From: Leptospira meyeri | GTDB lineage: Bacteria; Spirochaetota; Leptospiria; Leptospirales; Leptospiraceae | Direction of reading: 5' to 3' | Length of the DNA stretch: 64,000 nt | Assembly: GCF_004368965.1 (NCBI RefSeq) | Contig: NZ_SORO01000002.1 | Span: 62,001 to 126,000, forward strand | Part shown: positions 43,525 through 52,107 of the stretch, in pieces | Position numbering within the stretch: the stretch's first letter is position 1 | How the letters are laid out: each line of letters begins with the position of its first letter | Position numbers and translations under genes: made by a program | Notes under the pieces: model-generated | What the model was told of the DNA's origin: nothing | Database searches by the model: none | What the model saw: only the letters and a program-made list of their open reading frames with translations

Positions 43525-44670
43525 ATGAGCTTACTAAAAGAAACCATTTCCTTTTTTACCGATAAAAAGATTCTTTTATCCTTATTTATTTTATTAGCAT
43601 TGGAATGTATTCTTCAAGCAGGCTTTTATAAACCATTTTTAAAGAAAAATTCCTATGCCTCCAATATCAACCGCGTAACAGAGCACGTAGTATCGAAAAG
43701 AGAAGTGTTAGATCCTGACATTCTTATCGTGGGGACTTCAGTTGCATTTGAAGGGATTAGCATTCGACTTCTTAATGAAGAACTTCAAAAGTCTGGATGG
43801 AAAACGCAATCCATTGCTGTTCGTGGATCAGAGTTGGTTGTCCAACACCGAATTTTGGAAGAATACTTAGATAAATTCCCAAATGTAAAAATCATCCTTC
43901 ACGTGATGGAACCAGGGATGCCTTGGGTTGATAGAAAATACATTGTAGATCCCACAATGGCAATGTTATCTGAACTTGGAAATTTCAAAGCACTCCCAAC
44001 GGTTCTAAATTTTGAATACGATCTCACCTTTTCAAATTATTTATTTCTCATTTTCAAATCTGTCGCTTATCGCAAAGATCTATCTGATTTTGTAATTAAC
44101 TTTAACGAAAGACTAAAAGCGATCTCGAGAAGAAATAAAAATCCTAACTTGAATGCTTGGGATTATGAAAACGACCATCCTGAATCCATTGACGAATACC
44201 AATTAAAAAGTGTGGACGACTGTTTGAATCGATTGGCACTCCATCTTCCTCTTGAAATTCCTAAGGCTTCAAACCCTGACCACAGACGAATGTTGTTTGA
44301 AACTTGTGGGATTGCAAGTGTAGTCCCCCAAGATTCAAATGCAACGGAAGATACAAAAAGATATTTTAGACGATTAAAGAAAATGTATGACTATATCTCA
44401 AATCGGGACATACATATCATCAATGTCTTTGCTCCATACTCCGACGTAATCAGAAAAGTAAACAATGAAGGTCGAATGAAAGTTTGGCAAAACGGCCTTT
44501 CAGAAGCATTGGCACCTCATCAATCTTTGGATGAAATGGATCTCCAAGATTCTCTAGGTGAAACAAATGGGAAATACTGTTTTGACTTGATCCACTTAAA
44601 CGAAGCTGGCATGAAAGAGTTCACCAAAATTCTTGCTAAAGAATTGGAGAAAAAAATTGGGAAACGATGA
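43525..44670 (+). CDS. SGNH-fold partner of MBOAT (AlgJ/DltD-like)
   Basis: 381 residues with one N-terminal membrane anchor, so periplasmic. The SGNH block I Ser is in VGTSVAFEGISI, and the C-terminal Asp-His pair in FDLIHLNEAGM. The family completes O-acetylation by carrying acetyl to the polymer. It follows the MBOAT gene by 2 bases. The asparagine and glycine blocks II and III are not obvious. Confidence 0.85.
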   Translation: MSLLKETISFFTDKKILLSLFILLALECILQAGFYKPFLKKNSYASNINRVTEHVVSKREVLDPDILIVGTSVAFEGISIRLLNEELQKSGWKTQSIAVRGSELVVQHRILEEYLDKFPNVKIILHVMEPGMPWVDRKYIVDPTMAMLSELGNFKALPTVLNFEYDLTFSNYLFLIFKSVAYRKDLSDFVINFNERLKAISRRNKNPNLNAWDYENDHPESIDEYQLKSVDDCLNRLALHLPLEIPKASNPDHRRMLFETCGIASVVPQDSNATEDTKRYFRRLKKMYDYISNRDIHIINVFAPYSDVIRKVNNEGRMKVWQNGLSEALAPHQSLDEMDLQDSLGETNGKYCFDLIHLNEAGMKEFTKILAKELEKKIGKR

Positions 44671-44995
44671 ACTAACTTTAAACCAATTACAATCGGAAGT
44701 AAACGAATGGATTCAAACAATTGGTGTAAGATATTTTTCTGAACTTACGAACTTAGCAATTCTAATGGAAGAAGTTGGGGAATTGTCCAGGCTTATGGCA
44801 AGAAAGTTTGGAGACCAGTCCTTCAAATCTGGTGAATCAACAGATACCATACCAAATGAAATAGGCGATATCTTATTTGTCTTAACTTGTTTGGCAAACC
44901 AAATGGGGATCTCACTCCAAGATGCGATCCAAACCACCATAAAGAAAAACACAAAACGCGACTTGAATCGCCACAAAAATAATCCAAAACTTTAA
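44657..44995 (+). CDS. MazG-like nucleotide pyrophosphohydrolase
   Basis: 112 residues from a TTG at 44657 with GGAG 7 bases upstream, overlapping the SGNH gene by 14 bases. Metal-binding motif ILMEEVGELSRLM and EIGDILFVLTCL (ExxE...ExxD) of the MazG all-alpha NTP pyrophosphatase superfamily. It hydrolyses an NTP or a noncanonical nucleotide to NMP and PPi. Last gene of the polysaccharide operon; converges on the next gene with a 4-base overlap. Confidence 0.87.
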   Translation: MGNDELTLNQLQSEVNEWIQTIGVRYFSELTNLAILMEEVGELSRLMARKFGDQSFKSGESTDTIPNEIGDILFVLTCLANQMGISLQDAIQTTIKKNTKRDLNRHKNNPKL

Positions 44996-45708
44996 CCATT
45001 GGCTTCAATTGGAATTCCAGCCTCCCTTCGAATTGCATTCCAGTAAGCAGAGAGATGAGCAGGATGCGAATTCATATCAGAAATACAATAGTCAAACTTA
45101 GTTCTAAAAATTGGATTTCTTTCTAAAACTGATTCATATTGTGGATATTCGAAATACATTTTCCGAAAAAATTGTTTTTGTCCTTCAAAATCGTAATCTT
45201 TACGAAAAAACATATAAGCATGTGCCAAATCATGCAAAAGGTGCTCAAATGCATCCCGTTTACCTTCAACCAAACTTCCGTTAACCGCATCTTCCCAACT
45301 AATTGTTGAATAACGGTAACCTAAACTTTGCGATTCTAACATTTCAAGTGAACTTGGATTGTAATTGATTAGACGAATATCCCATTCACCAATATGCCAC
45401 TTCCAAAGTGCAAATCGTACGGTATCAGGCATTCCATAAAACCGAACCACCTCCAAAAATTCTTTGGATTCGTTGCGATTCGGCAATGGTTTACCCATCC
45501 TTAAAAAGGGATGTCGTCTGACCCTTCGCTCTAAATACAATAACACTAGTTGAAATGCAAGTAAACTACCGGAGATATGACCTGATTCCCAATCCCTCTT
45601 TAACGAAAGTAAGTTAGAACTAATAAGCTCTGCTTCTTTTTTTAATTCTAGTTCAGGAATACAAATTTTTTTAAAAGATCCGTAAATGCGGCCGTTATCA
45701 TGTGGCAT
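44992..45708 (-). CDS. Protein with Coq4-like HDxxHx11E motif
   Basis: 238 residues, soluble, no signal peptide. Residues 156-175 hold H159-D160-x-x-H163, then eleven residues and E175, exactly the zinc-ligand spacing described for Coq4. Other Coq4 features are not recognised, so the assignment is by motif only. The N-terminal part has RRVRRHPFLRMGKPLP. It is the last gene of the kelch-caspase unit, 7 bases after the preceding lipoprotein gene. Leptospires use menaquinone as far as I know, so a ubiquinone role is unlikely. Confidence 0.6.
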   Translation of the reverse strand: MPHDNGRIYGSFKKICIPELELKKEAELISSNLLSLKRDWESGHISGSLLAFQLVLLYLERRVRRHPFLRMGKPLPNRNESKEFLEVVRFYGMPDTVRFALWKWHIGEWDIRLINYNPSSLEMLESQSLGYRYSTISWEDAVNGSLVEGKRDAFEHLLHDLAHAYMFFRKDYDFEGQKQFFRKMYFEYPQYESVLERNPIFRTKFDYCISDMNSHPAHLSAYWNAIRREAGIPIEANG

Positions 45709-45715
45709 ATAAACT

Positions 45716-47470
45716 TCAGTTAGATAGACCGTAATAATCTGTTTCTAAATTTGCGATACCTCCAGTTTCTCCACCAAGAAAGAACAAAGTACCATCAGAA
45801 AATTTGACACCGGCATGTTTTGAAACACTATGCTTGGCCATACCCATATCGAAAAAGTTATTACTCTTTGCATAATCAAGTTTTTCTATAACTCGACTTG
45901 GTTCACTTGTGAGGTAACGATAGGCACCACCATAAAATAGAATCCCACCATCTGGTAATTCTGATGCAATGCTCCACTCTCTACGAAATTTCGAATTTGC
46001 AACTGTAAATATTTGATTTCGAGAATAATCGTATAACATAGTTGAGTTGTTTAAATTTGATAACTGTGCTCCATATATCAGCACATTCCCATCTATTAGT
46101 TTCATACACTTCAAAGCACCGACCGGAACAGGTAACGTTGGCCCCCAGGAAAATGTTTGTGTGTTTGGGTCAAAGAATTCAGTTGTGTCTTTTGGAGCAA
46201 ATATCCCATCGGTTCCACCAATCACAAATACACGACCATCATCAAGTAAAACAGAACAAGAAAATGATCTTGCTGTCATCATTCTGTTGGTTACCTCTGT
46301 GAAGATTCCAGTAGCTGGATCATAAATTTCTGCTGTATTCAAAGATGTATAGTAAGCCGGCGTAACCGGAACAAAGTCTCGAATCCCTCCTAGAATGATT
46401 ACTTTTCCATCTTGGAGTTTGACTATGTTATGTAAATGCCTAGGCCCATTCATATTACCTGTAGGCGTGATTGTTGTAGCTTCAGTATCAAATATATAAC
46501 TTGAAGTGAGGGCATAGGCATTTGCTAGTTGAATGCCTCCAGTAATCAGAAGGTTCTTTCCATCCAACATAACACCACGTTCACCACGGGCAATCGCTGG
46601 CAAACTAGGATTCGTTAGTGTAAAACTAGAAGATCCTTTTCGAAGAATTTCTGCCGTAGACGATCCTCCATAAATAGCAATCACATCTTCGTTTGCGTTC
46701 TGAAAAGCATCAAACTCAAATCTGCCAAAGTGTAATTTAGGGCCTGAGACAAGACCAATGAATTGGACTGTCAAACTATTTGAAACTACATTGGAGGCAT
46801 TGTCTTTTGAATTCAAAAATTGCAAAGTCAAAGATCCGGGGTCATTGGAAGAAAAATTAGTTTCAAAGTACACTCGATACGTAGTTTCATTAATTTTTTG
46901 TACAGACCTAAGGACAACCGACGAAGCAAGAGGGCCACTCAGTATGGGCGGACCGAAATGTTCCAAAGGTTCTGAACTAACAAAATCCCAATACCTAGGT
47001 GAAAAAAATGTATAATCAGTGATTGGAATGTATCCAACCAAAGAAACAGTGGGAACTTTGGTATCAATGATTATTGAAAGTTTATCATCCTCTAAGGTTT
47101 CACCTGAGTTAGAAACAACACCTGACAAAACTAGCTCATACTGACCGTCATTTGTTAGTGGATCAAACTTCACAAAAAGCCGATCCCTATCTATCTTAGT
47201 AAAACTGATATTCGAAAAAACACTTTGGTTTGCTTCTGCAAGATAAACCGTATCTAGATTTGCAAGTTCTCGATTACATTGCAACAAAACCTGATCGACA
47301 CTACCGAGAGACTTAGCATAAGAACTATCTGAACAACTAAAAGGTGTTGCATATAAAAAAGCACTTAAAAAGAGACCACTCGTGGATTTTGGATCATATA
47401 TATTTTGATACTCTGCCGGAAACATACAACCAACAGAAAAAAGAAACGAAAAGACAAACAACTTATTCAA
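45716..47470 (-). CDS. Kelch-repeat lipoprotein 3
   Basis: 584 residues from a TTG at 47470, with GGAGGA 8 bases upstream. Signal and lipobox: LNKLFVFSFLFSVGC. After Cys comes YDPKSTSGLFLSAFL, the short shared motif of the three lipoproteins here. The first 230 residues are Ig-like/beta; then at least five kelch blades with motifs such as GKNLLITGGIQ, GKVIILGGIRD, GRVFVIGGTDG and GGILFYGGAYR. Probably a surface-exposed propeller that binds a partner. Overlaps the upstream gene by 8 bases. Confidence 0.85.
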   Translation of the reverse strand: MNKLFVFSFLFSVGCMFPAEYQNIYDPKSTSGLFLSAFLYATPFSCSDSSYAKSLGSVDQVLLQCNRELANLDTVYLAEANQSVFSNISFTKIDRDRLFVKFDPLTNDGQYELVLSGVVSNSGETLEDDKLSIIIDTKVPTVSLVGYIPITDYTFFSPRYWDFVSSEPLEHFGPPILSGPLASSVVLRSVQKINETTYRVYFETNFSSNDPGSLTLQFLNSKDNASNVVSNSLTVQFIGLVSGPKLHFGRFEFDAFQNANEDVIAIYGGSSTAEILRKGSSSFTLTNPSLPAIARGERGVMLDGKNLLITGGIQLANAYALTSSYIFDTEATTITPTGNMNGPRHLHNIVKLQDGKVIILGGIRDFVPVTPAYYTSLNTAEIYDPATGIFTEVTNRMMTARSFSCSVLLDDGRVFVIGGTDGIFAPKDTTEFFDPNTQTFSWGPTLPVPVGALKCMKLIDGNVLIYGAQLSNLNNSTMLYDYSRNQIFTVANSKFRREWSIASELPDGGILFYGGAYRYLTSEPSRVIEKLDYAKSNNFFDMGMAKHSVSKHAGVKFSDGTLFFLGGETGGIANLETDYYGLSN

Positions 47471-49316
47471 AGCTGTATTCCTCCGTATTCCCAAGAATAT
47501 CACCGATCCGACCACCGAGAATCATTCCTCCGCCTGTTGACGAATAACGGATTTCACATCCTTCCCAACGAGCATTCAGAGATCGACTCGTCATATAAAA
47601 ACGATTGATTGATTCGGACCAAGACTCTGTATCATGGATGGAGTCAAATGTAGAACCATTTACAGTACGATATTCCAAACCACCTGCTACGATGAGTTGG
47701 TCCTTGCCGTATGGGAAAACAAAGGAAGACCCCCACTCCCTTCCAAATAGAAGATTTTTATGGTCTCGAATTGTATCATTCGCAGGGTTATAAATTTGCG
47801 CCCGAAGGACAGGTTGGCTTGTATCAAATCTTGAATTGATTCCACCTAGAATTAAAATTTCACCATTTACCAACCCATGTACAAAATGATTAAATCTTTT
47901 ATATAGTTTTGCAGACGAATTCGTTAATGTTTTTGAATTGATATCGTATAAGGCGATAGAATCCAAAGCATATGCGTTAAAATCATTTGGCATTGGCCCC
48001 GTTACATCGGAACGTTCACCACCAAAAATCACCACCTTACCGGAGGCATGCGACAATATTTGTGCATGTTTCCCGCGAGAATCCGCTAAATTTCCAATGG
48101 TTTCAACAGTCATGGTGGCCGGATGATTCGTGATGTGAACTAATTCAACCATCGCGACAGATTGAAATGGTTTAAATGGACTGAGTCCACCAACAACTAA
48201 AACATCTCCATTGGGGAGCACTGTCATCTTATGTAACTGGCGAGGAGTTGTTAATGATGGCCCTTCTGTCCAAACATTGGTTACTGGGTCATAAATTTCT
48301 GTCGAAGATAAACTTCCATTCGATGGGTCACCAACCTTACCACCAAACCCACCTGATACGAACAATCTACCATCCTGTAATTTGACAACATCGAATTCTT
48401 GTCGACGATAGACCATGTCAGACGCTGGTAAAAATTGTTTAGAAACCGAATTATAAAACTCAGAATGACTGAGTGTCCCATTTCCGTTGATCAAAACATC
48501 TTTTTTCGCCCTTCCGCCCAAAACAAGCCTTCGTCCATCATCCAACTCAATTCCAACACAAGACCTTCTCGCCACTCCTAAATTGGGCCCACTTTTAAAC
48601 GCAAAGACATTGACAGGAACCATGACGGTACCTTGCGAATTGGCAGCCTTATCGTTAACGCCGCTAAAGGAAATTGTAAGGATTCCTCCATTCGAATTTG
48701 GGTCACCGGCAAACAACAAACGAATATTACGTTCCGATACAATGACATCCGATACAACGAGAGTGTTTTTTGCAGTTCCTGATAAATTAACTTGAGAAAG
48801 TTTTCCTTCCCAAACAATCTCTTCATTAGAAACGATATCCAAAAAACCAGACTGTAATTCGGAGATATCGATTCCATTTCCAGTGCGGAGTTCAAGAACC
48901 GGTGGTTGAGAATCTATTTCGAATTCAAAGTTTTCTGGATTCACCAACAGTGATTCGTTTAAATAATAGTCTTTTAAATTAATACTGAACTTACCAGATG
49001 TGATTCCTGGCTTCATTCGAACTTCATATAAGTATCTGCTGCGGGGAATCACTTGTGAAATGGGATTGATTCCGACACCGGAAATTGGCAAACGCAAACC
49101 ATCTACCTTCGCAGTAAAATCATGGTTTGTAGAAATATAAATAATCCCACCAGGCTGTACACGATTGGTTGAAAATTCCATGTTGACTACAGATTCTGCA
49201 CCTAACAAAAACAAACCTAAGTTTGTTGGTGAATTTGGATCAAAAGCATTTTTGCCCGAACTCAGTTGGCAAGAAACCAAAAATGGGAAAAGTAGTATAA
49301 ACTTAATCTTTCCCAT
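47463..49316 (-). CDS. Kelch-repeat lipoprotein 2
   Basis: 617 residues from the ATG at 49316; the upstream extension has no signal. Lipobox PFLVSC, then the shared motif FDPNSPTNLGLFLLG. Beta-rich domain to about residue 270, then kelch blades: GRRLVLGGRAK, GRLFVSGGFGG, GDVLVVGGLSP, GKVVIFGGERS, GEILILGGINS, QLIVAGGLEY. The C-terminus ends with GGGMILGGRIGD. It overlaps the previous gene by 14 bases and the next by 8. Exported and lipidated; a role in the same pathway as its neighbours is inferred. Confidence 0.87.
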   Translation of the reverse strand: MGKIKFILLFPFLVSCQLSSGKNAFDPNSPTNLGLFLLGAESVVNMEFSTNRVQPGGIIYISTNHDFTAKVDGLRLPISGVGINPISQVIPRSRYLYEVRMKPGITSGKFSINLKDYYLNESLLVNPENFEFEIDSQPPVLELRTGNGIDISELQSGFLDIVSNEEIVWEGKLSQVNLSGTAKNTLVVSDVIVSERNIRLLFAGDPNSNGGILTISFSGVNDKAANSQGTVMVPVNVFAFKSGPNLGVARRSCVGIELDDGRRLVLGGRAKKDVLINGNGTLSHSEFYNSVSKQFLPASDMVYRRQEFDVVKLQDGRLFVSGGFGGKVGDPSNGSLSSTEIYDPVTNVWTEGPSLTTPRQLHKMTVLPNGDVLVVGGLSPFKPFQSVAMVELVHITNHPATMTVETIGNLADSRGKHAQILSHASGKVVIFGGERSDVTGPMPNDFNAYALDSIALYDINSKTLTNSSAKLYKRFNHFVHGLVNGEILILGGINSRFDTSQPVLRAQIYNPANDTIRDHKNLLFGREWGSSFVFPYGKDQLIVAGGLEYRTVNGSTFDSIHDTESWSESINRFYMTSRSLNARWEGCEIRYSSTGGGMILGGRIGDILGNTEEYSFE

Positions 49317-50817
49317 ACAACTCAACCCTTGTATCTGACAAAGCAGAATCTCCAAATATGATGATGCCTCTACTTGTTTGGATTGCCGAATGTTCTGAAC
49401 GAGCATACATCATCGTATCTATAACAAAGTTTTTCTTTTCTATATGATCATAAAGTTCCAATATACCAGATTTATAATATGTATCAACACCACCCGTATA
49501 AATAACTTGTGAATTTGAAAACGTTGTGATGGAACTACCGTTTTTCATTCTGCTTGTAAATCCGTTGGTTTGGCTAACAGAACTAGTCTCACTCCAAGAC
49601 TCAATACTCCGTGAGCCAACTCCACCGCCCATTATACCACCCAAAACCAATCGGTCGTTTCCTGGCAGAATCAGACTCGTCACGTTAGATCTAGCCGTCG
49701 AAAAAACAGCAGGCAAAGTGCTTAGAACTTGGGAATTCAAATCTAACGTGTAAATAGAATTCAAATAAATTGCGTATGGATCGATACGATCTTTGCCTCC
49801 AAAAAATAGAACCCGATTTTTGAATGAATCATATTCAGCGAAATGAAATATTGTATTCATTGGGAAGTTAGCCGAAGAATTCAATAAGGTTGTATTCCCA
49901 TTTTGAATGGAAACATACTCATGATCATTAGTGATCGCATTTTGATCCGTCCCTACTTGGAACTGACCACCAGAGACCAACAAATCACCGTTATTCAAAC
50001 ATACCATCGAATGGCCATACCTCCGCTTCTGCATCGAAAAAGGAAGTTCTTCCACTGTTTGATTTGTTTCGTTGATTTTATAAATTTTATTGCTGAATTG
50101 AGAATTATTCGTTGCCGGACCTGCAATTGTTTTCCCACCGGAAACATAAACAGTTCCATCAGGATTGGAACAAATAGCCATCCCCATCAAACTTTGATTT
50201 AGAGAAGGTAACAAAGTGGTTGTCCCTGTTTCAGGATTCAAAATTTCAACAGTTGCCAAAGTATTCCCAGAAACAGAAACTCCTCCAACCAATAAAATTT
50301 TGCCATTTAACAAACGATTTGTTGTAATTTGACCTTTTGCTTCTGAAATATTTCCGATATAACGTGGATAAGGAAATTTGAATTCCAACGTTCTACCGTT
50401 AAATGCATATTCTGTAAGTGATTCAGGTTTTTGAATGGATAAACTGATAGGTTCTCTCCATTCAGACCGAGAGGAAACTGAAAACAACACTCGCACCTTT
50501 GAATCAGATAAAGGGAAAACATCTCTTAGTACTAAGTCATCTTTATAATTTTCAGATACATAAAAGTGTTTTTTATTAAAATGAGATGAAACTGGCTTAT
50601 CTAAATCTAAATCCAAAATTTCCGTTTTTATAAACGATGGATAGTCATTTGGTTGGTATCTGGTGGTGATTTGTATCCCATCTTGAAATACCAAAGAAGA
50701 TAAAACAGCAACAGAGCCACCGGAAAGTGTCGTCGGATCAAAAAGATTTTGGGATTTGTTTTGAATCTTACATTGAAATATTGATAAGATGAAAACTAAT
50801 TTAAAAATGCATCGCAT
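49303..50817 (-). CDS. Kelch-repeat lipoprotein 1
   Basis: 504 residues. Signal MRCIFKLVFILSIFQC, then the shared LFDPTTLSGGSVAVLSSLVF. A shorter N-terminal beta domain than in the other two, then kelch motifs: GKILLVGGVSV, GTVYVSGGKTI, GDLLVSGGQFQ, NRVLFFGGKDR, DRLVLGGIMGG, and QVIYTGGVDT. The ATG lies inside the end of the caspase gene (17-base overlap), with GGAAG upstream. The three kelch genes share order of domains but not close sequence, so any duplication is old. Confidence 0.87.
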   Translation of the reverse strand: MRCIFKLVFILSIFQCKIQNKSQNLFDPTTLSGGSVAVLSSLVFQDGIQITTRYQPNDYPSFIKTEILDLDLDKPVSSHFNKKHFYVSENYKDDLVLRDVFPLSDSKVRVLFSVSSRSEWREPISLSIQKPESLTEYAFNGRTLEFKFPYPRYIGNISEAKGQITTNRLLNGKILLVGGVSVSGNTLATVEILNPETGTTTLLPSLNQSLMGMAICSNPDGTVYVSGGKTIAGPATNNSQFSNKIYKINETNQTVEELPFSMQKRRYGHSMVCLNNGDLLVSGGQFQVGTDQNAITNDHEYVSIQNGNTTLLNSSANFPMNTIFHFAEYDSFKNRVLFFGGKDRIDPYAIYLNSIYTLDLNSQVLSTLPAVFSTARSNVTSLILPGNDRLVLGGIMGGGVGSRSIESWSETSSVSQTNGFTSRMKNGSSITTFSNSQVIYTGGVDTYYKSGILELYDHIEKKNFVIDTMMYARSEHSAIQTSRGIIIFGDSALSDTRVELYGKD

Positions 50818-52102
50818 ATCCTAACTTCCCAACCCGATCAATTCCCATGTAACCTTGGTTTTCCCAATTGAAATCAAGCCATACACCTGACTTTTCCTTA
50901 GGATTGGGCCCTAAGAGATAAAAATCAAACACATTTGCCGACCAGAGGAATAGAAGTACTGTTAATGCCTGGGATAAATTAGCCCTCGACGATTCCATCC
51001 TTTGCCTGTAAGGGTCAATTAAGTAATAATTGAGAGCCACTGTTTCTGCTATGCGAGGGTTCGGTGGAATTCCAACTGCGGATTCGTAGTTTGCTTTGTC
51101 CTGCCTATAGGTATTGTACTGATATCCTGCATACAAAACCCCTAAAGCAAAGATGGACATGTAAATTCTTCCCTTCTCTTCCTGACCTCGAACATACTGT
51201 CCCCAACCAGGGACCAGAAAGGAACGAAATGCATAAGTAGGATTGTACGGGTTGAATAGAGGGGCATCAGTTAAAGATGTCTCAGGATTGACGGCATATG
51301 TTAGAATGGTATCTTCCGATTTTTCAGCATATTCCTTAGTATAAGGTTTTTGTAATTTCTGATTGGTTTTGGACCATTCTTTCAGTGATGAAATTACATA
51401 GTTTGCCAATTCAGAATAAGATACCTCTCCGTTGTAATTGGAATCCGCTCTTCCTTCCAATCCATAAATGAGATACTTTGTAAAAATTCCATACCCTGAT
51501 TTTGGATCTTCGAAACTAGAATAACCGACTTTTGTGGAATAAAAAACAGAAACAATTTCTGAATCGCGGAAACTAACAGCCTCTAAATATTTTTTTCCTT
51601 CTTCCCCTTTCCCATCTTCCGGATTACGACAGGCATCAATAAAAAAAACAACTCTTTTCAGCTTATACTTGCGAGTCATTTCGAGAAGTTGTTCAACGGC
51701 AATGCCTGACTCAAACGGATTTGTCGGATTTGCATCTTCCGGAAGTAAATACACTTTATCGTTGTAGTCTACAACTCCATGGCCCGAAAAATAAAAGATA
51801 AACAAATCATCCGGATTTGTTTCACTCAATAGAGTTTCAAAGTTTGTTAGAATATTGTATTTTGTCGGGGTAGAATTAACGGAACCTTCCTGAACTAAAG
51901 TTTGGATGCGGTTATAAGATCCATAACTAAATAAAATTTTAGTTATTCCCAAGGCATCGTTTTTTGCAGTTTTAAGGTCACCTAAAGTCAAATTCCGATA
52001 TTCACTGACTCCCACTACAAACCCAAATCGTTTTGGTAAGACCTCGGCAACGGTTATAGTAGGAGTAGTCAAAAATAAGAATATTAGAATTTTTGATTTC
52101 AT
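50801..52102 (-). CDS. Exported caspase-like protease with EF-hand-like loop and membrane tail
   Basis: About 433 residues (a TTG at 52105 would add one). Signal peptide about 1-20 (ILIFLFLTTPTITVA). Counting from that TTG: the caspase p20-like domain, about 25-250, has the catalytic dyad His109 in FYFSGHG and Cys159 in FFIDACRN. A 12-residue loop D221-E232, DSNYNGEVSYSE, matches the EF-hand calcium consensus. A C-terminal part with FRSFLVPGWGQY and two or three hydrophobic segments resembles DUF5683. Such proteins act in the periplasm, and proteolysis may be calcium-dependent. It lies between the signalling-protein gene and three kelch lipoprotein genes. Confidence 0.87.
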   Translation of the reverse strand: MKSKILIFLFLTTPTITVAEVLPKRFGFVVGVSEYRNLTLGDLKTAKNDALGITKILFSYGSYNRIQTLVQEGSVNSTPTKYNILTNFETLLSETNPDDLFIFYFSGHGVVDYNDKVYLLPEDANPTNPFESGIAVEQLLEMTRKYKLKRVVFFIDACRNPEDGKGEEGKKYLEAVSFRDSEIVSVFYSTKVGYSSFEDPKSGYGIFTKYLIYGLEGRADSNYNGEVSYSELANYVISSLKEWSKTNQKLQKPYTKEYAEKSEDTILTYAVNPETSLTDAPLFNPYNPTYAFRSFLVPGWGQYVRGQEEKGRIYMSIFALGVLYAGYQYNTYRQDKANYESAVGIPPNPRIAETVALNYYLIDPYRQRMESSRANLSQALTVLLFLWSANVFDFYLLGPNPKEKSGVWLDFNWENQGYMGIDRVGKLGYAMHF

Positions 52103-52107
52103 CAATA

